Source of the DNA: Echiichthys vipera
Taxonomy: Eukaryota > Chordata > Actinopteri > Perciformes > Trachinidae
Length of the DNA: 64,000 nt
Reading direction: 5' to 3'
Assembly: GCA_963691815.1 (NCBI GenBank)
Contig: OY829646.1
Span: 25,888,438 to 25,952,437 of the forward strand
The position numbers were made by a program, and so were the translations under genes. The first letter of the stretch is position 1; each line of letters opens with the position of its first letter. The notes below the pieces were generated by a model, which saw only the letters and a program-made list of their open reading frames with translations, did not search any database and was not told the DNA's origin. Positions 11,601 to 24,482 of the stretch are shown piece by piece.

Positions 11601-14599
11601 TCAGCGTGAACACAAAACAGAACCAGAACTAAACAACATTAGAGGGATGAAAGTGACAACAATGTGGGTTGAAAATCTCTAACTCTGAATGCGTTGTGGA
11701 AGCACAGTTCACCATAATAATGTGTGACATGGCCATACGCCACAGTTCCAGTTGAAAAACAGGATTGCACTGAGCTATTTTTCACGTTTTGACAGATCCC
11801 ACATGCATTCATTGCAAGTCCAATACTCCATCCCACCTGCTGTTTGTTTCCCCTCCTTCTCTCTCAGGCAGCCCTACATCCCTTTTCACATCATTCCCTA
11901 ACACATGCCAGCTGACTTCATTACACTGCTGCCAAACCATCACTGGGCCTCTGTAAACCTGCAAATCATTCAACTGAAACGTCAAAAGCATTTGCTTTGT
12001 TGCCTGCTTTTTAACCAAGCCAAGCCCTACAGGGGGCGGGCATCCACCACACTGGCGAGTCTCAATAAACATGTGAGTCTATCAAATGTGTGACGACTGC
12101 TCGGATCAAGCAAAGAGGGAAACCTTGGGCAAAAGAAACACTCATACGTTCTCCTGTCAATCGCTACAGTGAATAAACACAGAGCGCCGTGTGTTTCGTT
12201 TCAGCACATGTGAAGTGCAGCAAACAGGCTGTTGTTTGCTGTCTCAGAGGGTCGTAACACCACAGACCCATGACGGACTCATAATAACCCAATACTCTTG
12301 ACAGGCAGGTGTTTATCCAGGCAAGACATCTTAACAGTCTACAGGCAGAGCCATCAAAGTGTGTTTCTGAAAGACCTGGGATCTGTTGTCCGTAATGAGG
12401 AGGATCCAGAGGTTTGCTGTTTGCGACAAGGCAGGCTATGGGTGAATGGACACCGCCGAAGAGTCATTATGACTCACATAGAGATGCTGAAGAGGAGGAG
12501 AGAAAGATGGGTTCTTAGGGAGAGGTTAATAAGTCTTACAAAGTGGTGGTGGAGGACCATATGAAAGACAAATAGAAGCGCCTGCCTAAAACACAGCTTG
12601 AAAACAAATACTGTAATAGCACGGGGGGATAACAAGTGAGTTTTACAGTCAAACCCCCTTTGCAGGTTTTTAGTGTGTAAACATTTATTTTTATCAAACA
12701 CAATTGCCCTTAGCATATTGATTGCAATATATTCTGTGAGAAAATATTAATAAACATGATCAAGGGGAACATGTAGACTCACATAACTTTTCTTTTGGGT
12801 ATGGCACAATCAGTATTTTGAACATGAACCGCTCTACCCTGAAGCAAAACATAAAAATAAAAAAAAATTACATAACCAAGCCTCTTATGTATGATACGCA
12901 AAAGTGGAGCTGCATTTCAAATAAATAAGATTGACTCTGTGGATTCACAACATGTAAATAATAACCACATCATATCCACCATTATTAGATATAAAACCTG
13001 ATCCCATGAAAAACATCCTGTATGCATTTCCTTTTCTGCCGAAGTAACTCTTTATGCAGGTTGATATCAATATGTTAAGCCATTTTTGTCACATCAATTT
13101 TTATCACCTTTTATAAAAAGCATCTAGACCTTTTTATACCCCTATTTTGTAATGAATGAGCGTAATGGTAAATGGCGTTTTCACACAACATTTCGACAAA
13201 ATCGTGCTCCTTTTTACTAAATCTGAATTTGTGTCGACTGCATCCAGTCCAAAATAAATGCTTCTGTAGAGGTTCACAATTCTAAATCTGTTCATTCTGG
13301 TCGGCTCTGCTGCAGTTGTGGTTCGTGTGAGTACAATTCCCTGTTGCACTGTTGCTTGAAAGCAGTAGCTGAGAGAGACACTGCCTTCAGCCCTGAAAAT
13401 ATCTGTCCTGAAAATATACAGACTTGTAGGCTGACATGTTGCAACCTACTTTGTCTACCCTGAGCTTGAGCTTATCACTTGAGTTAAAGGAGAGAAGTCC
13501 CATGAGTCCTTTTCACAGAAGCGGCTTCACTCTGATATCTTACACTAAGTTTCTGTGTTTTTAGAGAGTTGGACTTGCAGTTAATTTACAAGACAAAATC
13601 ACCAGTCCCCTAGCTTAAGTCCTGGATGTGTTTCAAGAATAGCTGCTAACTAACTGATATAACAGATTTTTTTCTTTGGACATTTGGGTGCCACAGAAAC
13701 AAGTTGTGGTCACATTTACCTTGGGTTGATAGCTGAAAGAAAGTTGATTGATTTCTAATCTACACATCCAGCCATTCCAGAGCATTCACTTATAGTGTTA
13801 GCTCAGTTTTGAGCCTTGCCTCCTAAAGGGAAATATTTGGCTTTTTAGCAGCTAAATGTGCCTCTTTGTTCACCAGCTACTCTTTCTGATGTGTGGCACT
13901 GAGCAGGTAGTGCGCAGAGGGTTTTTTTTTAGAGCTTTTTCACTGAAAGCAGCTTCCTGCTGGGGCAGAAAATTACGCTGAGAGCACTGAGAGGGAGTCA
14001 AAATGAGCTTAAACTCACTATAAAGCTCCATAAAGCCAAGGAAAGTTGCAGATTCAAGATTTAAAAACAACTCCCCAGCACAGTTTTTAATTTCAATGCT
14101 CTTGTGGGAGCAATTCAGAAAGCATTTTGGCACTAAGCATTTCCCCTTTTAATTGAAATCGGGTGCTCTTTACCTCTGAATATCACGGTTGTCAAAATGG
14201 TTCAATCCATTTTTTGTGAGAGAAAATTGTTACTGTCAAACTTGTAATGGAAGTTGCACCAGATAAAATAAGATGTTTTTAAAATAATCACAGTTTGCAC
14301 CTTAGATTCATTGCATTTTCTCAGACTCGTAGTGATAACACAACATACTATTTTCTGGTTAAAAAAAGACAACATACTTCCCTTTTAATGCCAGTGTGAC
14401 TAAAACTGCGAGATTACCACACAAAAGGGAAAAGCCGGCACATATTCTTTTTAGGGCTGGGTTACTGCCCGACCCGTAATACTGACGCACAGGACACACA
14501 AGAGAAATGAAACCGATGAGTGGGACATTTGAGCTTAAAACACACACTGTTTTATGTTGTGTCACTGATGCTGCTAAAATTTCCTTCAAGAAATATCTT
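8601..14599. other. Unassigned non-coding stretch
   Basis: About 6 kb without a gene or repeat that I can name with confidence. Open frames are short and composition-driven. Slightly GC-richer patches occur at about 10,080-10,310 and 11,990-12,300. They show no convincing exon structure. Confidence 0.5.
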
Positions 14600-14722
14600 T
14601 TTTTAATCTAAATGTCATTTTGTATGTGTTTCTTTCCAATACATGTAATGGTTTATGTAAAACACTTTGAATAACCTTGTTGTTGAAAGGCTCTTTACAA
14701 ATAAGCTGATGATAAAGCATCT
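14600..14722 (+). mobile_element. Possible retroelement 3' tail
   Basis: The sequence around TGTAAAACACTTTGAATAAC followed by GTTGAAAGGCTCTTTACAAA resembles the 3' end shared by several fish LINEs and their partners (a tGTRAAGCACTTTGxxxxx...TATAxAAATAAA type end). The copy is short and diverged and has no coding part. Confidence 0.4.
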
Positions 14723-17700
14723 CCTGTTCCATCTTCTTCTTCTGCCTCAAATTCACATATTTATAAGTATCTTGCTGTGACCCAGTTCAGGAGATGGATC
14801 CTCTGAAGTCCACATTTCTAAACAAAATATGTTGGGCAGACGTGGTCTGTCCTATTTCAAATACTCTTACAAATCCAGCCAAAAAATGCAGATATCCAGT
14901 ATATCTTTTGCAGCCTTAAGTTTCCCACAATTCATTATGTACCGGCCATTATTTAACCCTCAGACTCAGATTTCCAGTTATTTAATATGTAAGCTTTCTG
15001 ATATACCCTGCCACCTGACGCTCTTGGTCCCAAGGGAGGTAGGGAGGAGGGATACACTTTTTACAGGCAGCTTTGGTAACGGCAGAGTGGTTCAATTCAC
15101 TCTCTATGGGAACAGCGGCAGAGCGAAGTCTGCTTACAGCAGCGATATTCACCACTGTGACCGCTCTCCAAAAGTTGACTCCGAGTCAGAGGGTTCTGAG
15201 GGCAGACTTATGAACATGCCTCCAATATATGCTCCTGTGTATACTACACACATACACACTATATTTTGAATTCTGTCCAAATTAAAATAAATAAACAGGG
15301 GTAAAGTGGAAGACTACAGGGAGGAGTGTTGCCTAGGCTGTTGGTATTCCTGGTTTTTATTTATATTTCTTATTTAGTAGTAGCAATGTAGATGTATTGC
15401 GCAAACAACAACAAGCTAGTTGTTATAGCGATACATGTCGCTCTACGATCCATGTTGCACAAAGATAGGAGAAAAAACAATATAGGCTTATGCAAGTAAG
15501 TACACAAGACTTTTTAAGCAGTAAAGTGTATGATTGGAGTGATAGGCCAAATAGAAACTGATAGATATGTATTCACACATCCAACGCACAGCACAAATTG
15601 TTTGCAAAAAGTGTACTGTAGCTATATAGCGGAGTTGCAGTTGAAGCAAGCTGTTAAAACCCAGTGTAAAGGCTGAGGTACAGTACAGTGCGGGGTAAAC
15701 TTTGTGTGAGTTCAGAATGTCTGAAGCCTGCATGTGTTTATACTGTTTATTTAAATAAATGCAAAACTCAGATAGAGTTTTTAAAAAACACTCAGCTTAA
15801 TAAGGTTTGTGATGTGAATAAACCGCTAAGGCTGCTGTACACATTGATCCTCCATGTGAAAGGGATTGATAAGATGAGTGAAGAAATTTCCAGATTTGTG
15901 GAGAAGAAATCCATTAGCAAGTGTCTGAATAGTACAGAGTACAGCAGCAACTGACAGTGAAACCGCGGGGGATGAAAGTAGAGAAAACCAACCGCCAAAA
16001 CAGAAATTATGGACAGATGTAATAAACAAACACCAGTATTGTCTTATATGTCAATCAGTGGCAAACATGTGCACCCCCTGTCATTTTCTAAAAGAAGATC
16101 TGTGCTAAAAATACATGAAAGCCAAATTTACCCTGAAACTCAGAAATTCAATTTAGATTTGTTTTTTTTACTATACAAATCCATTTGCAGCCGATGCGGA
16201 GAGAGTGCCAGGAGAGTGGCAGACAGAACTGAATACATTTCGGTGCAGCGGCACGCAGAGGGTCTGAATCTCTGGTGGGGAGAGAATTTGCCTAACAGGA
16301 TGACTCTGCTCTGCCTTCAGGCCTCCCTGCACTTTATCTGCAAGTGCCTGTTGTTGTTGTTGTTGTTGTTGTACCTAATTTCTTTGCGACACTACTTTTA
16401 CACAGCCAGTATGTCAAGTCTGTGTGTCTTTTGTAAGCTATATTGACATTTTGTTTAAAGTTGCTATACAAATGGACAAACCTTGCCTTCAATGTATCCT
16501 ATACAACACAGTTTTTGGTGCATTATCCTACGAATGTTCTAGCCCGGCATCACCAGACCAATCGAAAATGCTTATTAGTAAGGGCGAAATTAACAGTGCA
16601 GAGCAAAATGCCTCTAGACACAATTGGATACATCTACAACCAAGGCAAGGGAAACAGCAAGGAAACAGTGGTGCTTGGTCCGAGGAAAACAATGGCACCT
16701 TGGTCACAAACCTTCTCAATTTACATTTAAACAAACTACGGTGCTGAAAACTGAAGCCAACATGGATGGATACCACACATAGCCACTGATACTCCTAAAT
16801 TATTATAGCTACATGGTCTGTAAAAAGGTAAATAATAATACAATTAATTTCACACAATTATGTCTAAGATGCACAATGACATTTTCATGCCGCTTTAAAG
16901 GTTTACGCTATGTTTTATTACGTAAGGGTGAATGTTAAAAGGCTTTGAAATGGTGAAACATTATTACTGCCGTTAACTGATAATAAACTGTAAATAACTG
17001 CCCTGGTTTCAACTCAATTCTCTGAAAATATTTTTTGAAATTGAGGTTGAGACCTGCTGATTATCTAGTATGGCAACCCTTTTTGTCTGTGCGTTCAAAT
17101 GTCCCATATTATACCAATATCATACTTCAGAGACTGAAAATTGGCTGAGGTGACAGAAGTTTAATTTGGGAATGGATGAAGCAAAGAAATGAAAAAGATG
17201 GAGAGAGAGTTTGCATCGGGTTCAGCCGGCTAGTCTACTGCAATGCTCTCACATTCTGTATATAAAATAAAGTCCAGTTTGTTTTGTTTTTCTTGCCTTA
17301 AAATAAAAAGAGTTTCTGTTTTTTTTCGGAACATGCATACGGTTTCATATATGTGCTGTCAATCATCCCTAAGGGTAGATGGAGCAGCCAGACAACAGGT
17401 GAACTTCACATTAAAGCATCCAGTCTTCTGCATTTACATTTATATATTTTAACACAGCCACTGATGATCAACAACCTTCCTGTATATTACTATGAACAAT
17501 GTTAAGCATCATTAACCCCAATAATATATCTTTTGAAAATGTCCAAGATAAAACATTTATCCTTGGCTTTTTTTCCATTAACATATGGGATCATTTACCT
17601 TCACCATTACAGCATCTGTGCCCTTAATTTCAGAGCTGTGGACTTCTGCCAGGGTTTAAATTCTAATCCTCTCAGTATAACATCACTGCAGCGATAAGAT

Positions 17701-18224
17701 CAGTCTTCCATCTCAGCTCTTCCGCTGTCTGTCCACTTCCTATCTGATCTGTCTTTCTCTGTATCTTGCCTTCCTTCTCAAAGACACAAAGACAGACACA
17801 CACACACATACGGCTGCACACACATTTTCCCTGTTACACAATATGCTTCATGTTGAAGATATGACTCCAGAGACCACCATTAAGAAGCTCATGTCAGATG
17901 TAAAAAGAATAATATATTAATAGTTGATGAAATCAGGCTACACCCTCAGACATCCGCACCATCAGCTGAATGAATAATTTACTGTAGATGTTACAGGGTG
18001 GGTGTGGACTTGTTATTAGGTTACCAAGCCCCACCTCCCTCTACATCCTCTTTTATTACCAAACACAGTTACAGACAGACGGATGTTATTAATCATCATG
18101 AGCCCTTAAAATGAGGCAAGCATGCGGCCAACAAGTCAACCAAAGAACACTTTCTCTCATCATTTGTTTAAAACATTGAAACTAAAAATTATTAAATTCA
18201 AAAGAACAAAAATGGGGTTCTGGT
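14723..18224. other. Unassigned non-coding stretch
   Basis: AT-rich sequence. A (TTG)n run sits at 16,351-16,372. A motif CCCGGCATCACCAGACCAA near 16,542 resembles one end of a fish MITE, but I could not find its partner. No exon was recognised. Confidence 0.45.
16351..16372. repeat. (TTG)n microsatellite
   Basis: About seven uninterrupted TTG units. Confidence 0.9.
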
Positions 18225-18500
18225 AAGAGTCTTCAGCCATGCTAGCAGCTTTGTAGACTGTACTTTGGCACATGTAGGTGCTCTGATCTAAATCCTAACA
18301 TCACCATGCTGCTGTACTCACAATGACAATGCTCGTTACCATGATTACCATCTTAGTTTGGCATGTTAGGATGCTAAAATTAGCTGATAACCCTCAATGC
18401 AAATACAACTGAGGCCGATGGATATGACATGTTGTGTTTGATGATGAACTGAAATGTTGAACAAATTCAAATTTTGACCTGATGGTAATCAGCAAAGTTG
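18225..18500 (+). repeat. Teleost interspersed repeat fragment
   Basis: The segment contains CAGCCATGCTAGCAGC, a diverged ACCATCTTAGTTTGGCATGT block and TTTTGACCTGATGGTA in the order I recall for a widespread, high-copy fish repeat. It is non-coding. Class and mobility mechanism are not claimed. Confidence 0.5.
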
Positions 18501-18660
18501 TTTTAAGTCCCATATTTTGTTCATTTTCAGGTTCATACTTATTGTATTTTGTGTTTCTGCTAGAACATGTTTACATGCTTTGATGTTCAAAAAGCACATT
18601 TTATTTTTCATACTGTCTGTCTGAATAAACCTGTTTTCACCCGGTCTGAAACTTTCTAAA
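18501..18660 (+). repeat. Second teleost interspersed repeat fragment
   Basis: The blocks GTCCCATATTTTGTTCATTT, TTCAGGTTCATACTTATTGT, CTAGAACATGTTTACATG and ATGTTCAAAAAGCACATT match the 5' part of another common fish repeat from memory. It directly adjoins the preceding fragment and is truncated. Confidence 0.45.
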
Positions 18661-20058
18661 GAAAAAAACAGACATAGAAATCTCTAAGACATGGATATCT
18701 AACTTTTTGTAAGATGGGATGTTTAATCTACCGTCTTGAGACCACGCATGTCTGCCAATCCATCTATTAGATGTTGAGATATGTGAGCTCAGACCTCTGT
18801 AAAAAAACTGACAGGCTGGTGTCAGAAGATCACCAAAGTTATGTATGTATGTAAAATCAATGATCTAGGTGTGATGAACGTTGATACTTGGGGTTGGAAT
18901 ATTTGGGTGACTCACGATTCGGTTCAGAATCAATTTTTGATTAAAAAACGAATAAAGACACTGTGGTAAAATTATTGCATGGAAGCATAAGATGATATTT
19001 TATTTTTTGAGAAAGGTATCAACTGATTAAAATAATATAAACACACAAAGGCAAATATATGATAAAATGTAATTTATTCATGCTTAATTTGCACAATTTT
19101 TTAGTATATCTACAAATAAAAGTGCTGTTAATAGATAAAAAATATGTAGGCTAGTAGCTGCCTTATTACTCATTACTCATTTCCAAAATAAAACTGTGGC
19201 CTACAAAAGTAATAGCCTACATCAAAACTGGTATTTTGCCTTTTTAATACAATATCATATTTTAGTTTACAGTATATTTGTTAAATAGCTTTTATCCTGA
19301 AATTCCTGAGGAAAAATTTCTGTGAATATTATGCAATTAATCTTATTTCCATATTTATTTGCTATTTGGCTTGGTTGTGTAACACTTTCTGAAAACTGAA
19401 AACCAGATGTGGACACAACAAATACATTTTTGAAGCAATTTGAAGAGTTGTATTTCACGTGATGTGCTGTTGTAAAGTTAATACTTTGTCCCCTCTCTAC
19501 GGGTAAGAGAGAGATAGAGCGACAGTAAAGGGTTTACCCTTCTCAACTCGCTCTGAGTAGTTTCAATGCATTTACCATAAATGTCAGAATACGGGCGCAA
19601 TACAAATATAGAGCCGACTTCGGAGAAGCAAATGACAGCTCACTTGATCGCAGTGAGCATTCATATTGTATAAGTGATTGACTTTCATTTTGCAAACCTT
19701 GTATATTGAATGAGGCATGTCCTGGGGCCTCATGTATCAATGTTGCGTACGCACAAAAACGTGGCGTACGCCATTTTCCACGCCAACGTTCGGATGTATC
19801 AAAAGTGAAATGACCGTGGAAATGTGCGGTGCGCCACGCAAACTTCATGGCTGTCGTACGCACGTTTCTACAGCTATTGTTTCGTTGGCGACACTTAGAG
19901 GTGATGCTGGGAAACTGTTAGTTATGTGAAAACAATTCATCCTCAGTGTAATGTGCGCATCAGAGACACATTAATGGACAATTAACACACACGTGTTTGC
20001 AATCGTAAGGATATAAAATAAGGAGAAGGATATAAAAGCATGAGCAATTTAATAAAAA

Positions 20059-21031
20059 ATGGAATTAACAATGGCAGCCTTGGCCTTGTTAGAAGACATC
20101 GCAAATGGTTATGTCAGCCGTGAGAGGGTGTTTAGAGAGCGGGAAGATCTGTTAGCAAATGACGACAACTGGCTCATGAGTCGTTTCGGGTTGCCGAGGC
20201 CAGTGTTACTGGAGCTGTGCGCGGAGCCGCGGCCAGACTTAGAACGACACACGCCCAGGAGCCAGGGGTTGTCCATTCCCACACAGGTGCTGACCACTCT
20301 GGGATTTCTGGCAACGCATGACTCGTTCAATCTAAACAATAGCATGGTAGGTAACAGGTTGGAGGCTGGCACGGTGCGCGATGGGTGGCTTCTCGGTGAG
20401 TAAATCATTTATCCGTTTAATGCGCCCCGAATTTAAACCAGCACAATGCCAGTTTGGACACGCGCATTCAAATATGTGTATTTGTTTTTTTCCCTGGTGA
20501 AAAAAGAATGTCTCCTTGTGTTCATTATTCGTCTCAATAAACGCGTGCGTAAAGTTGGAACCTCTGCAGTCATTAATATAAGTGTGATCAGTCTTGTCAA
20601 TCCTTGTAATGCAGTTATTTTGTCCTGTTTGTTTTCCCGCGAACAGTAGTGTGATTTATATATATAGTTACCCCCTGAGGACGTGGCCCTTGACCCCTCT
20701 CACTAACCCCGGCACCGACCAAGAGGGGAGATACAACGACCGCCATTCCCGAACTCGGGCAGTGGTGGAGAGGGCAATTGACCTATTGAAGGGGCGCTGG
20801 CGCTGTCTACACAGGTCGGGCGGGGTGCTGCTGTACACACCTGAGAAGGTGTGCCGCATCGTGCTGGCCTATGGTGTCCTGCACAACTTGGCACACCGCC
20901 ATGGCATACCACTGCCAGAGCACCCCCCCCCCCCCCCCCCCCCACCGGAGGAACCGGATGCCGGACCCGTCAACCTCGACCCACCCCGCAAAGCGATACG
21001 GGCCCGGCAGCGTCTGATTTCAATGATGTAA
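20059..21031 (+). pseudogene. HARBI1-like Harbinger transposase, internally deleted
   Basis: This is a remnant of a DDE-type nuclease of the PIF/Harbinger family, which cuts and pastes the element. The first exon (20,059-20,399) starts MAALALLEDIANG-like and reaches TTLGFLAT. It then continues directly as HDSFNLNNSMVGNRLEAG. In related proteins about a hundred residues lie between these blocks, including the first catalytic Asp (DxTH). That part is missing without loss of frame. A GTAAAT donor at 20,400 and an acceptor ending at 20,667 would join LLGD to YPLRTW. The second exon keeps the catalytic-Glu region SRTRAVVERAIDLLKGRW and ends at 21,031. A 21-base C run (20,923-20,943) encodes a proline tract. 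It should be catalytically dead. Confidence 0.8.
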
Positions 21032-21048
21032 AGAGGCAAGGACACGAT

Positions 21049-21813
21049 TTACTTTGTACGTGCATTTATTGCATGATAAATATCTCCCAGTGCATTGACA
21101 ATTTGATCTAGAAGATCACTGACGCCACGGATTGCTCTCACTATTTCCTCCTGTGATTCCAGCACAGCTTGTGAAAGGACACGGCCAGTCGGGCGGACGT
21201 CAGCTGGCGTGGAGTCGCCGGGGCGCGTGGTGCTGGAGGTGCCGGTGGAGACGCCAGGGCGCACGGTGCAGAGGGAGGAGCCCTCTCCTGTCTCATCGTC
21301 TATTGAGAAATAATAATTAAAAAAAATGAAGTAATTAAACATGAGTCAATGTGTTTATATCCTGGCAACTTAACGCACGAGCATGTGTAATGTGAGCAGC
21401 CTAGTATAATGACATTTCTGAGTTTAACACATTTACCTTGAGGATGATCTGTGTCGCCTTCATGGCCCCCCACAACTCCGCTTAGAGCTGTTCCCTCCAC
21501 AATAGCCGCCACTCTCTGGTCAAAGGGGGTCAGTTCCTCCCCTCCTGTCACCCCGCCCGTTGCGGTGATACTTCGGCGAAGGGCCGAAATCCTCCGCTTC
21601 ACGTCGGACCATTTTTTTTTTATTTCAGTGGTTGTGCGCTGCTCCGACCCAACAGCGTTCACTGCCTCACACACACACTCCCCAGAAATGTCTTTTTCTT
21701 TGTGTTTATCCCTGAAAAGAGGCTACCAAATAAAACCGCTCTTCGGTCTCCACTTCATTTAATAAAATTTCGAGCTTAGACTCGTTGAAGTTGCGCTTCT
21801 TACCTTTACTCAT
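21049..21813 (-). pseudogene. Myb/SANT-like Harbinger partner protein, frameshifted
   Basis: The partner gene of the transposase is encoded on the opposite strand. In characterised Harbinger elements the Myb-like protein binds subterminal DNA and helps the transposase enter the nucleus. Exon 1 (21,813-21,437) starts MSKGKKRNFNESKLEILLNE. The frame then breaks, because a stop follows VASFQG near 21,707. The homologous sequence resumes in another frame as HKEKDISGECVCEAVNAVGS and TEIKKKWSDVKRR, the typical third-helix region. A GTAAAT donor (21,436) and an acceptor ending at 21,300 join exon 2 (21,299-21,049). Exon 2 is a Ser/Thr/Pro-rich linker plus a C-terminal helical segment (QEEIVRAIRGVSDLLDQIV). 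At least one frameshift makes it a pseudogene. Confidence 0.75.
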
Positions 21814-24364
21814 CGTTTAAATCTGATAGTGCAGAGAGGGAATCCCCGGTGCAGGCCCTATTTACATTGATTTGCATATTTAAATGGGGGCGTGGACAGG
21901 GAGGAGTTTAGCACTTCTGCATGTGCGCTCAATTCCACGTTGATTGGGATGTACAAAGGAAAAGTGCTTGGATCCATGCGTACGCACACATTGATACATC
22001 TGAATTTTTTTGTGCTTACGCCAGTTTCTGGATTCTAGCGTACGCCATGTTTTAGTAAGAAAGCCACGCAATTCTTAGTACATGAGGCCCCAGGTCCGTC
22101 TTCCCTGGAGGTTGTGAAATCCAAAGTGTTCCCAAAGACTTGCCTTCAATGACGGGCAGGCTGGTAGTGACCATGGACTTGGAAAAAAGAACAGACAGCG
22201 GACACAAACTGGCGCCCCATTCATTCCTGTGGAAAGCTGCTCAGTGGCGCAGGCTCCCCATGGACATATAAAAAAGAACTGCTAAGGACGGCGCCATTTT
22301 TGCTTCTCGTGAACGCGAGAGGTCTTACCGGATGTAGAAATTTATGCTAGAAAAACTTTTTACTGTGTCCAGTTTTTAAAAGTGTGAGCAGCAGAGTTAT
22401 GTCTCTGTCGGAGCCTTGCAGTGGACCTTTACGGAGACAGGAAGCTGCTGGAGGTGTTTCACTACAGCTCTTTTTAGCCATGCACCCTCCTTCTCCTGCC
22501 CATAACTCCATGTTGTTAGGGTCTAAAATTCTGAATACCTTTATTTTTTTAGTAGAGGGTCTCAAGATAATTATGAGCCTTTTGATTTGTATTCAAAAAA
22601 TGTTTCAGAGGTGTTATCCTCTTCCCCGCATGTTTTGTAGTGAATGGCTGAATGTGCTTCCGGGCACAAAGACACAATACAAACTAACCCGTAGCTTCCT
22701 GCAATGTTGTTGCAGTGTGCACGTTGAGATGGGAAAAAGAGTTTGTAAAAAATTGATTTTTGTAAGTTATTTTAAATCTTAGAAGATAAGAATCACGATT
22801 TTTACATGAATCGATTTTATTGCCCACTCCTAAATGATACATATTCTTATGGTGGTATATCCAGTAGCTGTTATTTTATAATCAACATTGCTACAGCCTT
22901 GGCTAACCGTAGTCATACTAATGTAACTGTATAATAGAAATATTCTTTTCTTATCCCAAAAATCAAAACAAACCAGAGCCTCTCAAATGATAACCACAAC
23001 ACCCCCTGATTGAGAACCTGGTCTAAAAGAATATATTAGGCTGAATGCATTCAGGCTGAAAAGGGCTCTAAGAAAACATGCACCTCCTGTAGTTTAACTC
23101 TGTCAACTTCTTGTCACCCACCTACAGTTTTCTTCAGCAGTAACGTAGCAACAACTGCTCAGTAGCATACTTAGTAGCGCGTGCCCTGGAGCAGTGTGAC
23201 TGGCATTTTTAAACAGTGCTCTCTGACTGTCGCCTTAATCATATAAACAAGAGAGGAAGGTAGGAACAGAGTGGAGCAGAGCACAGGAACCACACTAGAA
23301 GCGAGTGTAGTTACAGACTGTACCCGTCATCAAACTGCTCAAACCAGCCAAAGCTTATCATGCAGGACGTGGTAAATGTTATATCTGTTATACACGTTTT
23401 CTTTGCCTTGGCACATTGATTTGAAAAATCTAAAGTGGATAAAGATAAATGTCAGACAGAACATGTAGGCAAGCTGGTGTGAAGGATTGCAGGGTCTTCA
23501 CGGTGACGGAAACTGCATGCATACAGAAGAGCCGGGTGATGATACCAATATAGATATTTCAGAGATTTAAAAAATCTGTAGCTGACAATAATTTATTCTA
23601 AGACACTTTTAATTTCATACAGAAATGGGAGAAAGTTCTAAATAATTGCTCATTCAGATTGCTGATAAAGTACTCTGACATTAATTGTACCTAATTATCT
23701 TATCTTATGGAAATGGAAATGCAATATTCATATCCGTCTTTTGTACAGTACACTTACAGCTGCTATTGCCAATCATTGTTGAATCTTTGAAGTGTATGAG
23801 GAATGTGAACCTGTTGGATTATCCGCAAATCAATTAAATGGTTATAATTTATTGCCTGCTTAAGGGTTAATAAATAATTTACAAATGTTTTTAAGTTGAA
23901 CTATTCATAAATTCAACAAATGTTTATTTTGTTGGTGATTAAATAATAGTTAAATCATTAATAAAGGGTCCCAAAGGGGATTCATCCAAATTTTTCCAGA
24001 GGATTTAGCTTTGGTTAAACACTAATTCAAAATTTACCTGAAACATAGCCGTTTCTCTGCACTTTGTTATTTATTTGCGGACATTTACGCTGATACTGAT
24101 ATATATACTGTATATCGGTGATGTGCTAGGATCAGATCATATGTGCCATGGAAAAAAAAGGGATACACTAAGTGTTTTATCTGCTGCATGCATTAACTTA
24201 ATGAATATGAGCTGATTGGGTGGCTCTGCTCTTCTTATCTCCACTTTTATGTCTACTGTTGTTGCCACTCATGCAGGAAGACAGACAGATGCGAGACAGA
24301 GACACATTGTGATGTGCAGTGCAAGGACCAGTGAAGCTGGAGACAGCTGAGTGGAAGACCAGGA

Positions 24365-24368
<4 letters not shown>

Positions 24369-24461
<93 letters not shown>

Positions 24462-24482
24462 TGTGTATGTGTGTGTGTGTGT
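24369..24482. repeat. (GT)n microsatellite, about 114 bp
   Basis: Nearly perfect GT dinucleotide array with two internal TATG interruptions near 24,455-24,469. Long open frames here (Cys-Val or His-Thr repeats) are artefacts of the repeat. Confidence 0.95.

Larger units (their letters stand above)
19722..22093 (+). mobile_element. PIF/Harbinger DNA transposon, two-gene type
   Basis: The two ends carry a perfect 16-base inverted repeat, CCTGGGGCCTCATGTA (starting 19,721) and its complement ending at 22,094. Inside lie a forward HARBI1-like transposase remnant and a reverse-strand Myb/SANT-like gene remnant. This is the two-gene organisation known for Harbinger transposons. The palindromic motif GCGTACGC recurs beneath both ends (19,745, 19,764, 21,978 and 22,038, plus a 7-base CGTACGC at 19,855). 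The flanks read as either a direct GTC duplication or a CTG/CAG pair. Both genes look inactivated, although the ends appear intact. Confidence 0.85.
18888..22832. mobile_element. hAT-like non-autonomous element, split by Harbinger
   Basis: The left end TTGGGGTTGGAATATT and the reverse complement of the right end, TAGGAGTGGGCAATAA, form imperfect terminal inverted repeats. Both ends lead into sequences of the 'CACGATTxxGATT' type. The flanking 8-mers GTTGATAC (18,880-18,887) and AATGATAC (22,833-22,840) match at 6 of 8 bases, which fits an aged hAT target duplication. Removing the Harbinger at 19,722-22,093 leaves about 1.57 kb with no transposase that I recognise. Confidence 0.4.

Noticed and set aside
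16009..16446. 145-codon frame ending in a leucine run
   Set aside because: The leucine run comes from the (TTG)n microsatellite. No domain recognised.
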